Source: Gemmatimonadales bacterium UBA4456 (GTDB lineage: Bacteria; Gemmatimonadota; Gemmatimonadetes; Longimicrobiales; Gaopeijiaceae). From it: 64,000 bases of DNA. The translations under genes and the position numbers were made by a program. The number at the start of each line of letters is the position of its first letter. The stretch's first letter is position 1. Location: positions 1-64,000 of the forward strand of contig DGOW01000034.1 in NCBI GenBank assembly GCA_002390225.1. Direction: 5' to 3'. Positions 28,188 to 38,048 of this stretch are shown one piece after another. The notes under the pieces are model-generated. The model was not told the origin of the DNA. It saw nothing but the letters and a program-made list of their open reading frames with translations, and did no database searches.

Positions 28188-31100
28188 TATCGGCGATCCT
28201 CCTGCCCCGGCCTTCTCGCGACACGGTCTGCGAGTACACCAAGCTCGCGAGCCGCGACCGAAGCGGCCGCCAGTCCGATACTCTCCTCAGCTTTCAGTTC
28301 TTCCAGGATGTCACGGAAGCGCTCCAGATCGACGGTCTTTACCAAAGCCATGTAGTCGCTACCCTGGTCACCATCTCCTTCATGACGGACCAACAAATCG
28401 GTTGTGATGCGTCGGTGTGCCCTCGACAGGTCATCGGACAGCACCTGCGCCGCACGCACCTCCCACTGGTCATCCCCAGCTGATGCGAAACTCCTGCGGC
28501 GAAGCCATGGCACCTCGAACGCCTCCGACGTCTGGTAGAAAGCGTGAGCGGTCGATATTGGATCAGTCTCCACTTCACGACCGATCCCGAGGACCTCGAG
28601 CAACTGGTCCAGGAAGCGAAGCGTGATCAGGCGACGCGAGAACGCCTCGTCGGCTCCCAGTTCCTGTATCTCCCGAACGCGGGCCTCGAACAGCGTCCGC
28701 TCCTCGCCGCGCACGACATCACCGAAGGCCTCTCGTAGCGACGCGAGCCCGGTAAGGTTCTGCTCGACGATCGCAGCCGACGAGTCGTCGGGGTCGACAT
28801 TCTGCAATACCCATCGGGTCGTTCGCTCGAGCACACGAGCCAGACCCAGCAGCCAGCGATATGACACGCGTGAGCTCACCGCATCCGCCTGCTGCGCCAT
28901 CTGGCGCATGAGCGCGCGGTGATCGGCAAGCCGCGACGCCACGAGCCACGAGCGCACCACGTCCTCCGAAGACCGACCGGTGTCTCGCTTCATGCGCGAC
29001 ACGAACGCCGAGCCCATAAGGTCGACGAGATCATTCGTGATCTCAGCAGTGATGATCTCCCGACGTAGTCGGTGGTCGGCCAGGTTCTCCTGTCCTGCCG
29101 CCGTGATCGCCCTCGGCGGGAAGTACCCGAGCAGGTAGCTCTCCGTCACCGGATCATCAGGCAGTCCGCTCGACAGAAGACGAGTCTTCAATGACAGCTT
29201 CGAGTAGGCGAGCAGCACGCAGAGCTCGGGACGAGCCATCCCCTGACCCCGCTCGCGCCGCTCGATCAACACATCCGTGGAAGGCAGGTTCTCCGCCGCT
29301 CGGTCCAGCTCTCCAGCCTTCTCCAGAGACAGCATCAGGTCCCGGAACTCGTCGATCGATTCTTTCGAGCGCCGTTCATCGAGCGAGACGGCGAGGCTCT
29401 GGGAGCGATTGTTGTCGAGCACGAGCTCGGCCACTGACTCGGTGAGCGTCTCCAGAAGTTCGTTTCGCTTTTCCTGCTCGAGCATCCCGGACGTTACGGC
29501 CGGCGTCAGGAGGATCTTGAGATTGACCTCATGGTCGGACATGTCGACGCCGCCCGAGTTGTCGAGAGCGTCGGTGTTGATCCTGCCGCCGAGATTCGCA
29601 TACTCGATGCGAGCCCGTTGCGTGAGGCCGAGATTACCGCCCTCCCCTATGACGTCACAGCGAAGCTCACCCGTGTCGAGTCGTACCGCGTCATTCGCGG
29701 GGTCCCCGGCATCAGTGTGCGTCTGCATCGCGGACTTCACGTAGGTGCCAATGCCCCCGTTCCAGAGCAACTCCACAGGGGCTCGCAGCACGGCGCGGAC
29801 GAGCGCCTCACCGTCGGTCGGCTGTTCCTCACCCTCTTTGATCCCTAGAGCCTTGAGTGCCTCGGGGGTCAGCTCGACCTCCTTCGCACTTCGAGGCACG
29901 ATCATACCGCCTTCACTGAGCAGGCCCTGGTCGTAGTCCTCCCAACTCGAGCGACCCAGCTCGAATATCCGTTTCCGCTCGGCATAGCTAGTTGCCGGGT
30001 CCGGGGTCGGGTCGATGAAGACATGCCTGTGGTCGAACGCGGCGATCAGTCGGATCTGCTCCGAGAGCAGCATCCCATTGCCGAATACGTCACCGCTCAT
30101 GTCCCCGACACCGGCGACTGTGAAGGGCTCCTTCTGGATATCTTTGCCCTTCTCACGAAAATGACGCTTCACACACTCCCAGCCACCTCGAGCGGTGATA
30201 CCAACGGCCTTGTGGTCATACCCGTTCGAGCCACCCGATGCGAACGCGTCGTCGAGCCAGAACCCGTAGTCGGCAGAGACGGAATTTGCGAGGTCGGAGA
30301 AGGTCGCTGTTCCCTTATCGGCGGCGACGACCAGATAGGGGTCAGGTGGATCGTAGGCGACGACAGCGTCGGGCTCCACGTTTCTTCCGTCGACGAGATT
30401 GTCGGTGACGTCGAGTAGTCCGCGGATGAGGGTCTGATACTGCTGACGCCCCTCCTCCCATCGCTCCTCAGGATCCGACGGCGTAATACGCGTCACGAAG
30501 CCACCCTTCGAACCTCCTGGCACGATGACGGCGTTCTTCACCATCTGCGTGTTCACCAAGCCGAGGATCTCCGTGCGGAAGTCGTCCGGGCGGTCACTCC
30601 ATCGTATACCGCCGCGGGCCACCGTCGCCCCACGAAGATGCACACCTTCCATTCGAGCCGAATGCACCCACACCTCGAATAGCAGCTCGGTGGGCGGGGA
30701 GTTCTCTACGTTCCCGACAAGGAACTTGTAAGAGACATAGGGGACTCCGCCGGACCGCTGACTCGGAGTCGTGCCCCCGAGGCGGTAGTAATTGGTCCGG
30801 ACCGTCTGGGAGATCGTCTCCTCTAGGCGCCGAAGCGCTCGGTCGTCAGCGAGCAGGCTCACACCCCGGAGTGACCCGTGGAACGCATCACGTATGTCGT
30901 CGATAGCAGCCAGCCGTTCCTGAGCAGTGGCATCCATCTCCGGGTCGAACTTCGTCCGGAACATTGAGAAGAGTTCGCGGGCGATCCCAGGATACTCGAC
31001 GAGGGCGTGGGGCAACGCGGTCCGACTGGGTACGGTTCCCGCCTGGAAGGCGTACCCAACCAAACCCCGCAAGGCGTCCACCTCACGCCAGTGCAGCCCC

Positions 31101-33118
31101 GCACTCACCACCAACGCATTAAGTGGGTCGGTGACGACGTCCCCGACTCGGACAGCGAGCAGTGTATCCGAAAGTAGGTCACCAAGACCGTCGACATCGA
31201 GGAGTTCGCCTGCACGGTCCTGGACGGCGAACACGTAGATGGTCGCGTCAGGAACTCCGTTGCTTCTGACCTCGTAGGGCTTCATCGCGATGATCCTCAA
31301 TCCGGCGTCCTCGAGGATCGGCATGAAGTCGGAGAGGACCAGACGCTCCTCTCTCAGGAAGAGCTTCAGCTCGGTCGCGCCAATCACCCCCGCAACGACG
31401 GCACCCTCGACTCGGTTCGTCAGCCCGACGGAGACGCTCACGTTCTCCCGGGCCATCCGCTCAAGCTCAAAGATGTCGGCGACCGCAATCTCGGGAACCG
31501 CCGCGGCCTGATACTCACGGCTCATCGCTGCGTCATAGCGCTGCGCAAGCTCACGCGCCTCGTCAGTCGACACGACCTTTTCGAGGCCCTCGCGCACCCG
31601 ATCCGCCCACGTTCGAATAATCGACGCGACGACGTGCTCGAGGTCTTCAGTGCGGATCTCCGCGATCCTCTCCTCGCTCGCGCTCAGGTAGAAGTGCAGA
31701 CGCGCCCGATCACCAGCCCCAAGCGCGAGATGATAGTTCAGAATCGAGCAGTCATACCGCTCGACCAGCGCGCCCTCAATCTGTTTACGGACGCTGCCGG
31801 AGAACCGATCCCGGGGCAGGATCACCATCACGGAGACGCCACGATGTAGCGGATCCTGCCGCAGCACGACCTTCACGTCGCGGCCGCTGTACGCGGTCAA
31901 TACCGCGCGGACGTCATCCCTCAGCTCCTCCGCGGAAGAGAGGAAGAGCTCCTCCTTCGGAAGGGAGTCGAAGATCGTGATGATCTCCTTGTAGTCGTGC
32001 GAGCCCTCGGGCACGCCCTCCGAGTCGAGAAGGCGGCGCAGCTTGTCACGAACAAGCGGTATATTGGCCGCCGGCTCCGAGTAGGTCTTTGACGTAAAGA
32101 GGCCGATGAAGCGGTGCTCGCCGATCACGAGTCCCTTCGCGTCGAGCTTCTTCACCCCGACGTAGTCCATTCGGACCCGTCGATGCACGGTCGATTCAGC
32201 GTTCGTCTTGTTGACGATCAGAACGGGGCCTTTGAGCGCAAGCTCGCGCATGCCGGGCGCCAGTTCCGAAATCGGCACGGGCTCGGCAAACCTCGAGTCT
32301 CCTTCGTTTCGGAGCAGACCCAGCCCGGACCCCGGCTGCACGACGATCGCCTGTTCGCCCCCATCCTCTCCCCCGACAAGGTCGTAGCCGCGATACCCGA
32401 GGAAGACAAAGCCTCCGTCCTTCAGCCAGCTGAGGAACTCCTCGATCTCCTCGAACTCGTGCTTCTTGTCGGGCAGATCGTTCGCGTTCGCACGGACGGC
32501 CTCCAGAACGTGATCGAGCGCCCCCAGCATCGGATGGAAATCGTCGGTAGCCCGCACGACGTCCTGAAGGCGAGAGCGCAGATCCGACTCCATACCGGCG
32601 AGACGCTCGGCGTCTCCGACGCGCTCGACCTCGCAGTGGACGACGGACTCCTCGTTACCACCATCCGCTGGCGGGTGGACCCCAATGACGTGACCCTCGG
32701 CGTCCCGTTCAACGTCGATTATGGGGTACACCATGCGCTCGACGGCCAAATCCTGGAGCGAGAGGTACTCGCGAATCGAGTCGATGATGAACGGTCGCTC
32801 GCTGACGTTCGTGCGTATCAGCGTGACAGGTGCGTCCCATCCCTCGTCGTCTTCGTCCGCGTTCACGACGGCGACATCGACCCGAAACGGCCGCGATCTC
32901 TCGAGGAACCTGAGCGCACCTCGCGTCATGGATGCGAGATCGCCTGTGCTCCGTTGCGTCAGGAGTTCGTCCGGAGCACGCGACAGAAAGAGCTCGGCAA
33001 AGTCTAGGAGGAGTTCGGACGCCCCGTCTGGACTGGATTTCAGGCAGTCACAAACCTGCTTGATCGCGGGCGAGATCTCGCGGAGCCGGCTCGGGGCGGC
33101 CGCCGTAGTGTCGCTCAT
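28187..33118 (-). CDS. NAD-specific glutamate dehydrogenase, large (180-kDa) type
   Basis: About 1643 residues, the size of the bacterial NAD-GDH family with a long N-terminal regulatory region, a central dehydrogenase core and a C-terminal helical part. The core has GGIRWSDRPDDFRTE, PGGSKGGF (catalytic Lys near residue 870) and GVGDMSGDVFGNGML. The enzyme oxidatively deaminates glutamate to 2-oxoglutarate, feeding the TCA cycle; sucA is encoded 19 kb away. The ATG at 33118 starts MSDTTAAAPSRL; an upstream start at 33160 is less likely. Regulation in the family is allosteric through the N-terminal ACT-like domains. Confidence 0.95.
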   Translation of the reverse strand: MSDTTAAAPSRLREISPAIKQVCDCLKSSPDGASELLLDFAELFLSRAPDELLTQRSTGDLASMTRGALRFLERSRPFRVDVAVVNADEDDEGWDAPVTLIRTNVSERPFIIDSIREYLSLQDLAVERMVYPIIDVERDAEGHVIGVHPPADGGNEESVVHCEVERVGDAERLAGMESDLRSRLQDVVRATDDFHPMLGALDHVLEAVRANANDLPDKKHEFEEIEEFLSWLKDGGFVFLGYRGYDLVGGEDGGEQAIVVQPGSGLGLLRNEGDSRFAEPVPISELAPGMRELALKGPVLIVNKTNAESTVHRRVRMDYVGVKKLDAKGLVIGEHRFIGLFTSKTYSEPAANIPLVRDKLRRLLDSEGVPEGSHDYKEIITIFDSLPKEELFLSSAEELRDDVRAVLTAYSGRDVKVVLRQDPLHRGVSVMVILPRDRFSGSVRKQIEGALVERYDCSILNYHLALGAGDRARLHFYLSASEERIAEIRTEDLEHVVASIIRTWADRVREGLEKVVSTDEARELAQRYDAAMSREYQAAAVPEIAVADIFELERMARENVSVSVGLTNRVEGAVVAGVIGATELKLFLREERLVLSDFMPILEDAGLRIIAMKPYEVRSNGVPDATIYVFAVQDRAGELLDVDGLGDLLSDTLLAVRVGDVVTDPLNALVVSAGLHWREVDALRGLVGYAFQAGTVPSRTALPHALVEYPGIARELFSMFRTKFDPEMDATAQERLAAIDDIRDAFHGSLRGVSLLADDRALRRLEETISQTVRTNYYRLGGTTPSQRSGGVPYVSYKFLVGNVENSPPTELLFEVWVHSARMEGVHLRGATVARGGIRWSDRPDDFRTEILGLVNTQMVKNAVIVPGGSKGGFVTRITPSDPEERWEEGRQQYQTLIRGLLDVTDNLVDGRNVEPDAVVAYDPPDPYLVVAADKGTATFSDLANSVSADYGFWLDDAFASGGSNGYDHKAVGITARGGWECVKRHFREKGKDIQKEPFTVAGVGDMSGDVFGNGMLLSEQIRLIAAFDHRHVFIDPTPDPATSYAERKRIFELGRSSWEDYDQGLLSEGGMIVPRSAKEVELTPEALKALGIKEGEEQPTDGEALVRAVLRAPVELLWNGGIGTYVKSAMQTHTDAGDPANDAVRLDTGELRCDVIGEGGNLGLTQRARIEYANLGGRINTDALDNSGGVDMSDHEVNLKILLTPAVTSGMLEQEKRNELLETLTESVAELVLDNNRSQSLAVSLDERRSKESIDEFRDLMLSLEKAGELDRAAENLPSTDVLIERRERGQGMARPELCVLLAYSKLSLKTRLLSSGLPDDPVTESYLLGYFPPRAITAAGQENLADHRLRREIITAEITNDLVDLMGSAFVSRMKRDTGRSSEDVVRSWLVASRLADHRALMRQMAQQADAVSSRVSYRWLLGLARVLERTTRWVLQNVDPDDSSAAIVEQNLTGLASLREAFGDVVRGEERTLFEARVREIQELGADEAFSRRLITLRFLDQLLEVLGIGREVETDPISTAHAFYQTSEAFEVPWLRRRSFASAGDDQWEVRAAQVLSDDLSRAHRRITTDLLVRHEGDGDQGSDYMALVKTVDLERFRDILEELKAEESIGLAAASVAARELGVLADRVARRPGQEDRR

Positions 33119-33212
33119 GTAGTTCGTCCGGCGGCCGGCGGACACCGACGCGCACGACAAGGGATGCAGGGGACGGACCCTGAATGGTACGGGAGAATCG
33201 ATTGACCGGAAA

Positions 33213-33218
33213 TATAAT
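33213..33218 (+). promoter_or_regulatory. Possible -10 element upstream of the yhaO-like gene
   Basis: An AT-rich island in the divergent gap between GDH and the phosphoesterase contains a perfect TATAAT, 75 bases before the ATG. No good -35 is seen, and the same island could serve the opposite strand, so the assignment is weak. Confidence 0.3.
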
Positions 33219-33292
33219 TGATCACCTTGGGCAAAGGACCCGTGGGCTCAGGGAAAAATTCCCCCGCCCCGCCGGATGATCTAATTTGGTCC

Positions 33293-34552
33293 ATGCGATT
33301 CCTGCACGTCGCCGACGTACATCTCGACACTTCATTTTCCGGCCGATCCGAGAGGGTACGGCAACGGCTCCGCGACGCATCCCGTGAGGCGTTCCGCAAT
33401 GCCGTCGATCTCGCGATTCACGAGGACGTGCACGCCTTCCTGATCGCCGGTGATCTCTTCGACGGCGAGCGGCTCTCGTTCCAGACCGAGCGCTTCCTTC
33501 TCGAGCAGACTGAGCGCCTCGGCGATCACGGTATCACCGTCGTGTACGCCACGGGAAATCACGACCCGGGCGCTCCGACTACCGGCCCACGCTCGCTTGC
33601 CTGGTCCGACGCCGTTCAGGTTGCACCTGACGGGACTCCCCGACGCTTCACGATCCACGATCACGGAGACGTACCGATTGGGTACGTCACTGCGGTAGGG
33701 CATGACACCGACCGTGTGACGGACGACCTGTCCCGCAGCCTTCCGGTACCGGCCGGTGAGCTTCCTGAGATCGCGTTGCTGCATACGCAGGTGCACACGT
33801 CTCTCGGCGCTCGTGATCACCATTCGTATGCGCCCTCGGAACTGACCCGGCTCTGCCACGCCGGATACGACTACTGGGCGCTTGGACACGTGCACATCCG
33901 CCAACAGCTCTCGGCGGATCCACCCATCTGGTACCCCGGCAGTCTCCAGGGGAAGAGCCACACCGATACCGGTGCCCGTGGCGCCCTGCTTGTCGACCTG
34001 TCGGACCGCGCAGCGCCGCTCGTCTCGTTCCGACCACTCGCCCCGGTTCGATGGGACACGATCGAGGTCGACCGCCTCGACCACGTTCAATCCCTGGATG
34101 ACCTCGAGTACGCGTGCCTCGACGCATGGAATCAGCAGCGGGCAGAGGACCCGACGACCCACGGCACAGAGTGGATGGTCCGTGTCGTTCTGCGAGGCCC
34201 CTGCCCACTCTGGGCGGAGCTACGTACCGTCGAAGACCAGGAGACGTTGGCGTCCGAACTCGCACCGATGATGGGGGCACTGGAGGTCGTGCTGTCCACG
34301 GAGGGCGTACACGCGACAGTCGACCTGGACGAGCACCGGAAGCGGACAGATGTGCTCGGTGAAGCCCTCCGTCTCGCGACGGAGATCCATCAGGGTCGAC
34401 TCACCCTCGAAGACCTCGACCCAACATCACTCGCGGGTAGCGTAGGTGACGATCCGGCGAGCATCGCTGAATACGCGCGGTCCTTGCTCGGCGAAGCAGA
34501 GGGAGAGGGAGAGCTCGCGATGCGCCTCCTGAACACTGAGGCGCGCCGTTGA
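33293..34552 (+). CDS. YhaO/SbcD-like DNA repair exonuclease, metallophosphoesterase
   Basis: 419 residues from the ATG at 33293 (MRFLHVADVHLD). Calcineurin-like metal motifs are in order: DVHLD, GDLFDG, GNHD, HTQVH and GHVH. A C-terminal region of about 170 residues matches the Mre11/SbcD capping region. It is translationally coupled to the following YhaN-type ATPase gene (4-base overlap). Together they form a Mre11-Rad50-like pair expected to process DNA ends. An upstream in-frame extension to 33218 is rejected because homology starts at MRFLH. Confidence 0.88.
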   Translation: MRFLHVADVHLDTSFSGRSERVRQRLRDASREAFRNAVDLAIHEDVHAFLIAGDLFDGERLSFQTERFLLEQTERLGDHGITVVYATGNHDPGAPTTGPRSLAWSDAVQVAPDGTPRRFTIHDHGDVPIGYVTAVGHDTDRVTDDLSRSLPVPAGELPEIALLHTQVHTSLGARDHHSYAPSELTRLCHAGYDYWALGHVHIRQQLSADPPIWYPGSLQGKSHTDTGARGALLVDLSDRAAPLVSFRPLAPVRWDTIEVDRLDHVQSLDDLEYACLDAWNQQRAEDPTTHGTEWMVRVVLRGPCPLWAELRTVEDQETLASELAPMMGALEVVLSTEGVHATVDLDEHRKRTDVLGEALRLATEIHQGRLTLEDLDPTSLAGSVGDDPASIAEYARSLLGEAEGEGELAMRLLNTEARR

Positions 34553-37191
34553 GAATCGAACGGATATGCGTTGACGGCTTCGGGCGGCTGAGGGATCTCG
34601 ATACAGGGACTGAGTCTCTGGGAAATCTCGTTGTCGTTCTCGGCCCGAATGAGGCAGGGAAGTCCACCCTGTTCTCCTTCCTGACCACATCGCTGTATGG
34701 CTTCTCCCCTGCCTCTCGCGACACCAACCCTCATGTACCCTGGGGTTCAAGCGAGGCCGGAGGGCGCATCCATGTCAGTACGTCGGACGAGGCCTCACTG
34801 GTGGTCGAGCGCAGGCTCCGATCCTCCCCTGCCGGAACGCTCATGCGTGGGGAGGGCCGGCTCGACCTGCGAAATCAGCCGCTCGATCTGGTCCATCACG
34901 TGCCCAGGACCGTCTTCCGCCAGGTCTTCGCAGTAACCCTGGCCGAGCTGGCAGGGCTCGACGATGAGACGTGGAGCCGGATTCAGGACCGCATCCTCGG
35001 ATCGATGGGCGCCTCGGATCTTGCATCGGCACGCGATGTCGCCGAGCAGCTAGAGCAGGAGGCGAGCGAGATATGGAGACCGAACAGGCGAGGAAACCAG
35101 CGACTTCGTGACCTGCGCGAGGAGATGCGAGCGCTGCGCTCCCGGCGCTCCGAAGCCATCGCGCGGGACCGGGACATTCGCGCGCTAACGGAAGATCGCG
35201 AAAGTGTGACACTCCGGCTCGACGACGTCCGTCGAGGTCTCAAGCGCGATCGGATCGTAGTGGAGCGCGTTCAGGACCTGCTACCGCTCAAACGCCAGCT
35301 CGACCGAATAGTTGCGCTCCGCCTGGAGGGAGGCAGCCGCGCTGAGCTCGATGGATTGCCCGAGGACCTCACCGTTCGACTCGACACGATCGACGAGGAA
35401 GTGACAGAACTCCGGGGCCGTCTGGAAGCGATCGACGAGGACTTAGTCGAGCCGAAGCGGACCGTCGCCGCGTTCGACAGTTCGGCACAGACCCTCCTTG
35501 GGCACGCCACTGCAGTCGACGAATTTCTTCGCGGTCCGGATGCCTCCCGAGCGCTCGCGGCACAGCTCGACGATCTGAGGATCGAGACTGACGGGGCAAG
35601 GTTCGAGATGGAGGCGATAGAGCGACAACTCTTCGACGACTCACCGACCGAAGAGATCCGCTCACGAGTCCTGACCATATCGACCGACCTGCTCCGGGAT
35701 CGCGTCGGACGCCTCAGCGCGCTGCACCGGCCTGAGGGGGTGCCGACCCCAGCAAACGTTTCGCGTCCTCTGACCGTGCCAGGCTGGGTGCCGGGACTCT
35801 TGGTGATCGTCGGTGCCGGCATCCTCGCCTGGGGCCTGCTCTCCGGCTCCTCGGTGACCGCCGGCCTTGGAGCGGCTCTTCTCGCGGGTGGCCTGTTCTT
35901 CGCTCGCTCCGGTGGCCACGCCCCATCGGCTAACGTACCCGATGACGGCGGGGCGGCACGTCTGGAATCGGAGATCTCGGCAGCACTGGACGGCCTTGGG
36001 GTGCGCGCGGAGTACCTCACGCCACCAGGTCTCCCGATCGTCTCAGCCGTCGAGCGCCTGCAGAAGCATGTTGCCCACTGGGACACCCTGGCCCGATCGA
36101 GCAAGGCACTGACCTTACGTCTCGACAACCGTGCCGCGGCGGCAGCCGCGCTGGGGACGAAGCTGGGATATCCAGCACCCGACGACCTGTCCGCATTCGA
36201 AGCTTCGGTCGAGTCCCGCGTTCAGGAGGCGCGGCGACTGCACGACGCTGCCACGCAGGCTGCGGGCGAGCACGAACGACTCCTGCACACGCGGCACAGG
36301 ATCGTTACGGACGTTGATCGGCTACAGGAGGAACGGGCCGCTTTTCTCGAGCGCGTTGGCGACCTGGGGCGCGGAGCGAGTGCAGGGGCTATCGATCACG
36401 TCCAGCGCCGTCTCGATGCTCACGAACGGGCTGACCGGATCGAGGAGGAGCTGGAGCGTACGCATCTCGACATCGCCGACCGGAAGGCCCGCATTGCAGA
36501 CGTCGAAGCGTCCGAAAAGTCCTGGTCCGTTTCAGAAGATGAGGTCGCCGACCGACGGATTCGCATGGAGGAGGCGGAGACACATCTGGAAGAGCTCGTC
36601 GGTCGGTCGCGTGCGCTGGAGAAGGACGTCGCGCACCTGCGCGATCAGGAGACGGTCGATGCGATCGACGGCGAACTTCAGGCTCTGCGTGAGGTCGAGT
36701 CACGCATGGTCACCGAACGCGACCGGAAGTGGATTCTGGCCCAGCTAGTCCGTGAAGCGGACCGCCGTTTCCGCGAAGAACACCAGCCGGATCTTCTGCG
36801 TCGAGCGTCAACCTACCTGCAGCGTCTTACCGACGGGCGCTACGAGCGTCTTCTTGTCGACGAGCGGGCTGACGGGGATCTCTTCCACCTGGTCAGCCCG
36901 GCTCTCCCCCGACCGGTTCCGCTAGCTCCGCCCATCTCGACCGGGACACTCGAGCAGGCATACCTGGCACTCCGCCTCGCAATCGTCGACCATCTCGATC
37001 GCGATGGCGAGCGACTACCCCTCTTCCTGGACGAGGTGTTCGTGAACTGGGATGAAGCTCGATGCGAACAGGGGCTGTCGGTCCTCGCTGAGGTGTCACA
37101 GAAGCGACAGGTCTTCGCATTTACGTGTCATCCTGAGATGGCCGCAAGGCTCGAGGATCGCGGGGGACGGTTAGTCCGCCTGGACCGATGA
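34549..37191 (+). CDS. YhaN-like SMC/Rad50-type ATPase
   Basis: 880 residues. Walker A GPNEAGKST (Lys38) near the start, two long coiled-coil stretches, and a hydrophobic pair of helices at about 410-455 in place of a Rad50 zinc hook, as in Bacillus YhaN. The C-terminal half-site has an ABC-signature-like STGTLEQAYLALRLA (about 796) and Walker B LPLFLDEVFVNWD (about 825). The start is a TTG inside the previous stop (TTGA), an unusual coupled start. The membrane-type hinge suggests membrane-linked DNA end processing (inference from YhaN). Confidence 0.88.
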   Translation: MRIERICVDGFGRLRDLDTGTESLGNLVVVLGPNEAGKSTLFSFLTTSLYGFSPASRDTNPHVPWGSSEAGGRIHVSTSDEASLVVERRLRSSPAGTLMRGEGRLDLRNQPLDLVHHVPRTVFRQVFAVTLAELAGLDDETWSRIQDRILGSMGASDLASARDVAEQLEQEASEIWRPNRRGNQRLRDLREEMRALRSRRSEAIARDRDIRALTEDRESVTLRLDDVRRGLKRDRIVVERVQDLLPLKRQLDRIVALRLEGGSRAELDGLPEDLTVRLDTIDEEVTELRGRLEAIDEDLVEPKRTVAAFDSSAQTLLGHATAVDEFLRGPDASRALAAQLDDLRIETDGARFEMEAIERQLFDDSPTEEIRSRVLTISTDLLRDRVGRLSALHRPEGVPTPANVSRPLTVPGWVPGLLVIVGAGILAWGLLSGSSVTAGLGAALLAGGLFFARSGGHAPSANVPDDGGAARLESEISAALDGLGVRAEYLTPPGLPIVSAVERLQKHVAHWDTLARSSKALTLRLDNRAAAAAALGTKLGYPAPDDLSAFEASVESRVQEARRLHDAATQAAGEHERLLHTRHRIVTDVDRLQEERAAFLERVGDLGRGASAGAIDHVQRRLDAHERADRIEEELERTHLDIADRKARIADVEASEKSWSVSEDEVADRRIRMEEAETHLEELVGRSRALEKDVAHLRDQETVDAIDGELQALREVESRMVTERDRKWILAQLVREADRRFREEHQPDLLRRASTYLQRLTDGRYERLLVDERADGDLFHLVSPALPRPVPLAPPISTGTLEQAYLALRLAIVDHLDRDGERLPLFLDEVFVNWDEARCEQGLSVLAEVSQKRQVFAFTCHPEMAARLEDRGGRLVRLDR

Positions 37192-38048
37192 GCGCCTCGC
37201 CGTTCATCGGTGGTCAGCCGCTCGACGTCGACCTGCCGCTGCACGTGACCGAGGTGTCAAAAGGTGATGACACCGGCCCGACCTTCGTGATGCTGCACGG
37301 GTTCGGCGCATCTTCGTTCACATGGCGTCACTGGACTCCAAAGCTCGCCGGGAGGGGCCGAGTATTATGTGTGGATTACAAGGGCTTCGGTGCCGCACCG
37401 AAGCCTGCCGATGATCGATACGGACCGGAGGACCAGGCGGAACTGGTCATCCAGCTCATCGATCACCTCGGGCTGAAGCACCTCACGCTCATCGGTCACT
37501 CGCTCGGCGGTGGGATCGCACTCCTTGCAGCCGAAGAGCTCTGCGCCAGGAAGACACAGGTCCTCGACCGACTGGTATTGATCTCGTCGCCAGCGTATCG
37601 GCAGCCCCTTCCTCCGTTCGTACGCATGTCCGAGCGACCACGCCTGACTCGGCTGCTCATCCGCGCGATCGGGCCCCGGCGTCTCATCCGCACCGTCTTC
37701 CGATCCATCGTCCGCGATCCCGACATTGTCACCGAGGACATGGTCAAGTCATACGCGCAGGCCTTGAACACCACGGAGGGGGTGAATGCCGCCATGGCTG
37801 CCGGCCGACGAATCCTGCCAGAAAATATCGATCAGGTCTCGGAGAAAATCAGAGGGGTGGACGTACCGGTACTCCTGGTCTGGGGAGACTGGGAGCGCGT
37901 GGTACCCGGCTGGACCGGAGAACGTCTGGCCGCAGACCTGCCGAACTCTCGCCTCGTCGTTCTCGAGCGGTGCGGGCACGTCCCGCCAGAGGAGAAGCCC
38001 GACGAGAGCTTCGCGGTGCTTTCGACCTTTCTGGATGAGAACCGGTAG
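37188..38048 (+). CDS. Alpha/beta hydrolase
   Basis: 286 residues. The catalytic triad is visible: nucleophile Ser105 in GHSLGG, Asp234 in VWGDWERVVPG and His264 in CGHVPPEEKP. The oxyanion loop is LHGFGASSF. No signal peptide, so cytoplasmic. Its ATG overlaps the YhaN-like stop (ATGA), placing it in the yhaO-yhaN operon; a functional tie to DNA repair is not obvious. Substrate unknown; esterase or lactonase are possible. Its stop abuts the stop of the convergent glycosyltransferase gene (TAG then CTA). Confidence 0.88.
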   Translation: MSASPFIGGQPLDVDLPLHVTEVSKGDDTGPTFVMLHGFGASSFTWRHWTPKLAGRGRVLCVDYKGFGAAPKPADDRYGPEDQAELVIQLIDHLGLKHLTLIGHSLGGGIALLAAEELCARKTQVLDRLVLISSPAYRQPLPPFVRMSERPRLTRLLIRAIGPRRLIRTVFRSIVRDPDIVTEDMVKSYAQALNTTEGVNAAMAAGRRILPENIDQVSEKIRGVDVPVLLVWGDWERVVPGWTGERLAADLPNSRLVVLERCGHVPPEEKPDESFAVLSTFLDENR

